Assembly: GCA_021163005.1 (NCBI GenBank)
Contig: JAGGXP010000016.1
Coordinates: 1 to 41,267 of the forward strand
DNA length: 41,267 nucleotides
Source of the DNA: Candidatus Aenigmatarchaeota archaeon
GTDB lineage: Archaea; Aenigmatarchaeota; Aenigmatarchaeia; QMZP01; JAFGSV01
Direction: 5' to 3'
Shown here: piece after piece, positions 32,343-38,300 of the stretch
Position numbering within the stretch: position 1 is the stretch's first letter
Layout: each line of letters opens with the position of its first letter
Position numbers and translations under genes: made by a program
Notes under the pieces: model-generated
Database searches by the model: none
What the model was told of the DNA's origin: nothing
Seen by the model: only the letters and a program-made list of their open reading frames with translations

Positions 32343-32389
32343 TTCTTCGCTGTCATCGCCCGAAGGCATCAACTCTTCGGAGCAGCGCT
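32343..32389 (-). other. tRNA-Gln intron 2 (47 nt, canonical 37/38 site)
   Basis: Central helix CTTT/GAAG (one T-G), 5' bulge GGA (cut GG^A), 3' bulge AAA (cut AA^A), outer helix the anticodon stem CCGGT/ACCGG, and a short inner GC/GC. The intron body has a GCC-TTCG-GGC hairpin. It does not share the sequence block of the D-loop and T-loop introns. Confidence 0.85.
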
Positions 32390-32412
32390 CCAAAGACCGG
32401 CATCCTTGGCCA

Positions 32413-32516
32413 TTTTCCCGCCCCTTTCTGTTTTTTCCGGTGCGCGCTTTTGCCCCGGTTTCCGCCTGAGCGGAGACAAGGGAACTTGTTCCCGCCACTC
32501 GGTCAGAAAAGGGTGC
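32413..32516 (-). other. tRNA-Gln intron 1 (104 nt, D-loop)
   Basis: The junction has outer helix GTC/GGC, central helix GTCT/GGAA (one G-A mismatch, one T-G), 5' bulge AGG (cut AG^G) and 3' bulge AAT (cut AA^T). The inner helix CACCCTTTTCTG/CAGAAAGGGGCG pairs 11 of 12 positions. The intron contains a GGGAAC/GTTCCC hairpin. Its 5' end (13 nt) and block 32451-32434 (18 nt) are identical to parts of tRNA-Arg intron 2, which sits in a T loop. Confidence 0.85.
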
Positions 32517-32554
32517 CTAGACGACAGGGCTGTTGATAAATAGAATGCATCCGG

Positions 32555-32564
32555 ATTTTTTAAA
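32555..32564 (-). promoter_or_regulatory. TATA-like box of tRNA-Gln
   Basis: ATTTAAAAAAT on the minus strand is centred about 29 nt before the tRNA 5' end at 32531. It lies between the upstream HTH gene stop (32571) and the tRNA, so the tRNA can be transcribed independently. Confidence 0.55.
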
Positions 32565-32570
32565 TGGCTT

Positions 32571-32840
32571 TTATGAAGTCATGAATCCCTGCTGGCTTTG
32601 GGATTGCACCCTTTTCTCGGGATTTTTCGCGTCCCTGAGGATGCGGGTGCCTTTCTGTGTTATCACAAAGCAGCGCTCACCCATGGGCTCCACTGACTTT
32701 ATGCAGTCTGACGACATCAGCCGTTGAAGAGACTCTGTTATGCCGTCGGCCTCGCCGACAGCTTCCCTTATCTCTTTATGCTTGGCAAGAAGCCTTTTGT
32801 TTATTATATCGAGAACCCTCAAGTCGTTGTCGCTCAGCAT
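32571..32840 (-). CDS. Small winged-helix DNA-binding protein
   Basis: This 89-residue protein is mostly helical with a beta hairpin (SVEPMGERCFVITQKGTRILRD) at the position of a wing, consistent with a winged-helix regulator. ATG 32840 is preferred over 32873 because GGTGA, which also forms the end of the upstream DJ-1/PfpI gene, sits 6 nt before it. It is in an operon with that gene (4-nt gap). The target is unknown. Confidence 0.7.
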   Translation of the reverse strand: MLSDNDLRVLDIINKRLLAKHKEIREAVGEADGITESLQRLMSSDCIKSVEPMGERCFVITQKGTRILRDAKNPEKRVQSQSQQGFMTS

Positions 32841-32844
32841 GAAA

Positions 32845-33381
32845 TCACCTGAAAAGCAGCTGCTCCCTGACATTCTTCATGGTTTCCTTTCCTGCGAGGT
32901 ATTCAACGAGTTTGAGTGAGAATTCCATTGCAGTTCCCGGGCCCTGCGATGTTATGACATTACCTTCGACAACCACCCTGTCGTTCCTTGGTTTGGGTAT
33001 ATATTTCTCAAGCCCTGGGTATACAGTGGCCTTTATGTTCGTGAGAATGCCGGCCTCGGCCAGTACCGTTGGCGCTCCGCAGATGGCCGCAACGAGCTTG
33101 CCGTCCCTCTGGTAGTCGCCCACTATCTTAAGCACCTTCTTTGATTTTGACAGATTCGTGTATCCCGGTGAGCCGCCGACAAGAGCAAGGGCGTCATAGT
33201 CCTTCTCATCAGCGTCATCGAGCTTTATATCCGCTATGGCCTTCACACCATGGCTTCCCTGTACTATTGTCCCGGGAATACCGGCAGTCGCCACCTTTAT
33301 TCCTGCCCTCCTGAGAACATCGATTACTGTCATGGCTTCTATTTCCTCGAAGCCGTCCGCAAGTGGTACCAAAACCTTCAC
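32845..33381 (-). CDS. DJ-1/PfpI family protein
   Basis: This 178-residue protein shows the DJ-1/PfpI fold: MKVLVPLADGFEEIEAMTVIDVLRRAG with the conserved Glu, and the nucleophile elbow AAICGAPTVLAEAG with the reactive Cys near residue 100. Members act as glyoxalase/deglycase or stress chaperones; the closest match in length and N-terminus is the YajL/DJ-1 type. It starts with GTG at 33381, supported by AGGTGAT a few bases upstream. A TATA-like TTTATATT (33441-33433) gives a leader of roughly 30 nt. Confidence 0.92.
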   Translation of the reverse strand: MKVLVPLADGFEEIEAMTVIDVLRRAGIKVATAGIPGTIVQGSHGVKAIADIKLDDADEKDYDALALVGGSPGYTNLSKSKKVLKIVGDYQRDGKLVAAICGAPTVLAEAGILTNIKATVYPGLEKYIPKPRNDRVVVEGNVITSQGPGTAMEFSLKLVEYLAGKETMKNVREQLLFR

Positions 33382-33513
33382 AACTAATCACCTAAAGTAT
33401 CTGAATATTGCTTAACATTTGAAGCGATAATATAAATACGTTAGTCATAACGTCCCAGCGGGGCCACATAAGTTTTTATATTTACAATGCAATGGTTTAC
33501 TAAAGGTGAAAAA

Positions 33514-33915
33514 ATGCCAGTAATAGGACTGAGTTTTAACAGGATGGAGGCAAAGAAGGAAAGCGCAGCCCCGAAGCAGGAAGTCAAGGTCAACAGCAGC
33601 CCTGTAATCACGGGTGTAAAAGAGGTTGAAGTGACAAACCTGACAAAGAAGGCACTGGCTATAGAATTCGAATTCATTACCCGTTATGATCCGGGCTTCG
33701 CGACCATATCGATAGCAGGAAGTCTCATGTACGTCGCAGATAAGAACAAGGCAGTACTGGACGAATTCGAAAAGAACAAAAGACTGCCGGAAAAGGTCTC
33801 GCTCGAGGTGCTTAACTATCTGTTCAGGCACTGCCTCCTGAAAGCATCCCTGATGGCAGAGGATCTTCAGCTGCCGCCTCCGATGCCCATGCCGAGAATA
33901 ACGCCAAAGAAGTAA
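33514..33915 (+). CDS. Archaeal SecB-like protein (tentative)
   Basis: This 133-residue protein has a beta-sheet core with ALAIEFEFITRYDPGFATISIAG, a following strand, KVSLEVLNYLFRHCLLKASLMAEDL, and a Pro-rich end LPPPMPMPRI. This layout resembles archaeal SecB-like chaperones such as the methanogen family, but I cannot confirm homology by eye. ATG 33514 is chosen over 33487 because the TATA-like TTTTTATATTTA (33472-33483) lies upstream at a suitable distance and GGTGA precedes it. Confidence 0.75.
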   Translation: MPVIGLSFNRMEAKKESAAPKQEVKVNSSPVITGVKEVEVTNLTKKALAIEFEFITRYDPGFATISIAGSLMYVADKNKAVLDEFEKNKRLPEKVSLEVLNYLFRHCLLKASLMAEDLQLPPPMPMPRITPKK

Positions 33916-33989
33916 ATCTGCTTCTTTTTAGGAGTTTGCTTATGCTGAGATGCGTCTTTAGCATCTGAATCGGCATCATGCCTTGCCTG
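33916..33989. terminator. Short gap between convergent genes with T run and small hairpin
   Basis: The gap holds CTTCTTTTTAGG just after the + gene stop and a GATGC/GCATC hairpin around 33949-33965. Either could end transcription. Nothing else is visible. Confidence 0.3.
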
Positions 33990-34280
33990 TCAGAATATGC
34001 TGAATCCTACAACAAGGAAGGCTATGATAGCCAGAGCCACCAGTATGAGCATGCCGAGTGTTTTCATGGAGCCCAAAACGAACTTGAACACAAAGAATCC
34101 CGCTATTCCAAGCACCCCCACAAAAACAACAACCCCGATCCCGCCGCCGACTGAAAGGACAACTGAAAGCGAGGAAAACAAGTCGCCTGTGAGGCCCATG
34201 ATGCTCGTAAGCGTTCCCACTGTGTTGTCTATCACAAGTGCTACCATCTTGAATATTACTATCAGGGGCCCTTCGGACAT
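33990..34280 (-). CDS. Small two-helix membrane protein
   Basis: This 96-residue protein has an N-terminal amphipathic stretch, then LSVVLSVGGGIGVVVFVGVLGIAGFFVFKFVLG and LGMLILVALAIIAFLVVGFSIF as two membrane segments. I do not recognise the family. ATG 34280 is 25 nt after a TATA-like TTTATTTG (about 34300-34310). The longer frame to 34346 would overlap fen and lacks support. Confidence 0.65.
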   Translation of the reverse strand: MSEGPLIVIFKMVALVIDNTVGTLTSIMGLTGDLFSSLSVVLSVGGGIGVVVFVGVLGIAGFFVFKFVLGSMKTLGMLILVALAIIAFLVVGFSIF

Positions 34281-34308
34281 AATATTATTTCGGCGTAGAC
34301 AAATAAAT

Positions 34309-35331
34309 TCACATGAAGTTCTGGAGGCTCGACTGCCTGCCGGCATTCCGCAGGGCGACGAGCTTTTCGAGGGATTTGGCTATCCTTTCCTCTGAAAAGT
34401 CATGGCCAAGCAGTATCTCCCTTACACGCTCTGCGTCCGGTGCGTCTGCCTTTATCTGCACATCTATCACCGGCGGATTCATGAAAAAATCAATTATCTT
34501 TTCAGGCGGCGTGTCGAACTCCCACTCGATGCCGCTGAAGATGCTTTCGGGTGTTTTCTTTTCCCTTACAATCTCAACAGCCCTCTTCGGACCTATGCCC
34601 TTCACGCCGCCGGGGTTGTAATCCGTTCCCACCAATATGCCCGCTAAAACGAGCTGTTCCCTCGTTATCGAAAGGGAATCAAGCATGGCCTTCAGGCTTA
34701 TCATTTCCGGGGAAATGCTGATATATGTTTCCTTTCCAGGAAGCTTTCTCCTGCCGCTGAGGGTGAGATTTCTCACGAGCCGCTCTGCCCCGAAGAGAAG
34801 TGAGTCCCAGTCCTGCGAGCCGCAGGCGTACACGAGACCCTTGCTGTTCATATATGATGCCTGGGCCTCGCCCTCGCTTGGTGCCTCGACATACTGCACA
34901 CCCATGGCGCTGAGAAGCTTTTTGGCCTCTGAGAGCATCTCGTCTGTGACATGCGAGGTCTGCTGGGAATACAGTCGTATCTTCTCGCGGTCACCCTCCC
35001 TGACGGCTTTCTCGAGATTCTCCCTTGCAGCCTCCTTTATCTGCCTCCGAATTTCCTGCGTGCCTCTCTTGAATTCAGGCGGCCTTCCGTCGAACACGAA
35101 AACAGGCGTTATCCCCGCCTCCATGATTCTTATGGTCCTGTAGAACAGTCCGGAAAGATGTGACGTCACGTTGCCTTTCGAGTCCTTGAGCGGCTCCCCT
35201 GTAATGCGATCGCGTATAATCGAGAGAAACTGATATATGATATTGAGGCTGTCAAGGGCCAGAACCCTTCCGCCGAGGGACTCGATTTCTATCTTCTGCG
35301 GCGACGCTATTTCCCTGAGATTGACTCCCAT
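34309..35331 (-). CDS. fen: Flap endonuclease 1
   Basis: FEN1 removes 5' flaps in Okazaki fragment maturation and repair. The 340-residue protein has the N domain (ALDSLNIIYQFLS with the first metal Asp), the I domain (PSEGEAQASYM and GSQDWDSLLFG with catalytic acids), the helix-hairpin-helix GTDYNPGGVKGIGPKRA, and a C-terminal PCNA-binding peptide QSSLQNFM. The usual final aromatic of that peptide is Met here. It starts 9 nt after the stop of the giant surface protein gene, so it may be read from the same mRNA. Confidence 0.96.
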   Translation of the reverse strand: MGVNLREIASPQKIEIESLGGRVLALDSLNIIYQFLSIIRDRITGEPLKDSKGNVTSHLSGLFYRTIRIMEAGITPVFVFDGRPPEFKRGTQEIRRQIKEAARENLEKAVREGDREKIRLYSQQTSHVTDEMLSEAKKLLSAMGVQYVEAPSEGEAQASYMNSKGLVYACGSQDWDSLLFGAERLVRNLTLSGRRKLPGKETYISISPEMISLKAMLDSLSITREQLVLAGILVGTDYNPGGVKGIGPKRAVEIVREKKTPESIFSGIEWEFDTPPEKIIDFFMNPPVIDVQIKADAPDAERVREILLGHDFSEERIAKSLEKLVALRNAGRQSSLQNFM

Positions 35332-35340
35332 AAGAGCACC

Positions 35341-38300
35341 TTACTCGCTTGCCGAGTGAAGCTCTAGCATCTTCATGTAGAGCTCGGCGTCATTGACATG
35401 CCTCTGTGCCTTCTTGAAATCTCCGTTGTCTATGCTTCTCTTTATGCCCTCTATCTGAAGCTTGACGCGGTTGTACCACTTCCTCTGCTCGTCGCCGAGG
35501 GAGTCGAAGTCGACACTGTCAACCCTGCCTTCAAGGTCCTTTGCCATGGACATCAGATTGCCAATGGTCTCCTCTCCTATCCTCATCACCCCGCCGACAA
35601 GTTCTCCTCCTGTGGGCAGCTCGGGAAGCTCCCTGGCAATCCTTCTCCTGAAGAGGACAAATGTACTCATGCCTGCAATGATTAGCCCTGCTATCACGAA
35701 CAGGTAGTTTGCCATGAGCCATATCAGCATGCTGTCGAGATACCCGGGCTTCTTTTCCCTGCTTATTTTGTCAAGATAGTTCTTTGCCGTGCTCAGGCTG
35801 CTGAGGGCACTGTCGTAGTTGTGCCTGCTGAGCTCGTTCCTGCTTTCCTCAAGCTTTTCTGCTGCGTGCCTGTAGTATCCGGCTTCCGTGGCGTTCATGG
35901 GTACAGATTTCAGGTCATCCAGCTCGGCTTCAAGTGCCTTCAGCTGTTCCTCAATAATCTCCGGATATGTCTTGAGAATCTCCACAGAAGCGCTCACTGT
36001 CTTGGTGAGCTGGTCAGAGGAAACGCTAAGTTCGTAGCTCTGCTCGCCCCTCCCCGCGTCCCTGCCTGCGCATATCCTGAGGGTTATCCTGTCCTGTGTG
36101 CCTGACGGAAGAACGGAGAGCGGAAGTGTCTGCATTACACTTCCCCACGGAAGCTCTGCATCCTCAATGTGCAGGTTCGTCAGCGTGCCGCTTCCCGTGT
36201 TCTTCAGAGTGACGTATGCAGTCTTGCAGTCGTTGGCGTTCATTGACGTCTTGTAAATGGTCGCCTGGAAGTCGTATTCCTTCTTGTAGTATCCGGCTAT
36301 CGCGTAGGTTGTGAAGCCCGGCGACACCGCCCTGTAGAGGTACCAAGTTCCGTCGTTGGAAATATATGTCGTGGGCAGCTTCGTCCAGGCACCGTTGCTG
36401 TACCTGAACAGATGCACATCCTCATAGCTGATGCCGTTGTCTTTGAGCCATGACGCTGAAACTGCAAATGTTATGGTGACCGTGGATATGGCACTGTCTG
36501 GGAGGTTGAGTGCCGAAAGGTCCACATACCTGTAGATCTTGCCTTCTGATGATGATACCGGAAGCGGGGCTCCTGCCGGTCTGCTCGAGGCTCTGGCAGT
36601 AACCGAGACGCCGCTTGCATCCTGTCCAGCGAGAACAGTTATGTCTTCTATGCTGTGCACCGACGCGTATTTGAATGTTCCTTTCTTCGGGACATCGGCG
36701 GACACTGTCCCCAGCTGTATGGTTTCCGAGACCAGAGCACCACCTGTCGTGCCGCCGCCTGTTGTTCGGCCGCCCCCTCCTGTATTGACTGGCGGTGGTG
36801 CCGGCGTTGCCGCAAGTGTCACTGTTACGCTCTCGACCCCCAGGGTTGTGACATTGTAATAGCCTGTTGAGCTGTTCGTGTCATAGCCGCTGGCCGAAAC
36901 AGTGAAAGTCATGTTCTTCTCGCTCTGATCGTAAAGGCTTGTATTAACTTCAAGTATGACATTTCCGCTCCCGTCTGTTGTCCCGGTATCTATTACATTT
37001 CCAGACGCGCTTGCATTGCGCAGCTGAACAGTCGCTCCGCTTATCGGCGTCGTCATGCCCTGCTTATAGACCGTGACGTTGAAGTATCCGTATTGGGTCT
37101 TCTTCATGTATATACTGACAGATGATGACTGCCCGCCCTGCGGGTCAAATGTTTCGTTGGTTTCTACATACAGGCTCGAATTGGTCGAATTGGCTGTCAC
37201 GTTGTACATGCCGTCAAGCAGTCCTGTGAAGCCCATGAGCCCCGTGACAGTCGTGCCGTTGAGCGGATCTGATGTGGTGTTGTAGGCGAGTCCGGTTGAA
37301 TTGTAAACACCCACTGTCATGTTCTCACCTGAGAGCAGTGCCCTGTCGGCAAAGTCATAGAGGCTCACATCAAGATTCCTGCTGTAGAGGATGAATGTGA
37401 AGTTATTGTTTCCACCTATCATATCTGCCGTTGATACCGAGTCTGACTGTGAGAAGTAATTGCCTGATGTAATATTCAGGAAGAAATTCCCATCTGGAAC
37501 ATAGTTGAATACTGCGGCAGATTTCACACCCGTGAAGCCAGTTATCGGACTGCCCTGTGTATCAAAGACTGTGCTGCCGTCGGTGTTCGTCAGGTTCACC
37601 GTCACCCCGTATTCAAGGTCATCGTGGGTGGAATTTTCCACATAAACGTATATGCTCCTTCTTGTGAGGGTGAAGTTGAACTGCGTTATGCCGTCTTCAG
37701 TTATGTTGGTGGTGCTGAACAGCTGGCTTGCATTGAAGTACATGTTTGACGAGACGTTTATGGAGAATGCCGTGTCTGGTATGTGTGTGAATATCACTGA
37801 ATCGTTGACATCAGTGGCATTGAGGAAGAATGAACTGTTTGTGCTCCAGACGACATTGCCTGATGCGTCCTGTATGCTTATGTTGGCGCCCTCTTCGAGA
37901 TCGTCGCCCGTGCTGTTGGTTAGGTTTATGGTTATCTTCCTGTCTGCAATCATCGTAAATGTGTGGCTGTTTACACCTTTCAGAATATCTGAAGTGTTGA
38001 ACTGCCATGGGTCGGGAACGAATGAGTAGTTTGAGTAAAGTGTGACATTGTAAGTGCCATCAGGAAGGTTGGTGAAACTGACATAACATGTCACGTTCTT
38101 CACAGCCAATATTGTGCCGTTAAGGCTTGTTATCACCGCTCCTGTATCGTTGTCAAGCACGCTCACATTTACCCCTTCAACCATCGGGCAGGCAGCACCT
38201 CCCGGGCCTTTGAGGTATATATCTATCTTTCTTTCTTCCGGCATCGCTATGTTCTTCACATATTCGCCCATGCCAGCAGAATAGTTGAATGACCAGTTGT

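Larger units (their letters stand above)
32234..32531 (-). tRNA. tRNA-Gln(UUG) with three introns (D-loop, 37/38, T-loop)
   Basis: On the minus strand four exons (32531-32517, 32412-32390, 32342-32322, 32247-32234) join into a 73-nt tRNA. The acceptor AGCCCTG/CAGGGCT is fully paired with A1-U72, as expected for archaeal tRNA-Gln, and discriminator A follows. The D stem is GTCT/GGAT (two wobble pairs) with D loop AGTGGCCAA. The anticodon stem is CCGGT/ACCGG with loop CTTTGGA (anticodon TTG at 32393-32391). The variable loop has 4 nt, and the T stem GGCGG/CCGCC is perfect with T loop TTCGAAT after splicing. No CCA is encoded. Of 298 transcribed nt, 225 are intron. A TATA-like box lies about 29 nt upstream. 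Confidence 0.92.

Noticed and set aside
32234-32531. SRP RNA, RNase P RNA or box C/D RNA
   Set aside because: I first considered these because of the dense hairpins. None of their conserved motifs is present, and the tRNA fold with three BHB introns accounts for the whole stretch.
32283-32543. A plus-strand open frame of 86 codons over the tRNA-Gln locus
   Set aside because: Arg/Pro/Cys-rich with no domain, no promoter spacing or ribosome site, and fully explained by the structured tRNA and introns on the other strand.
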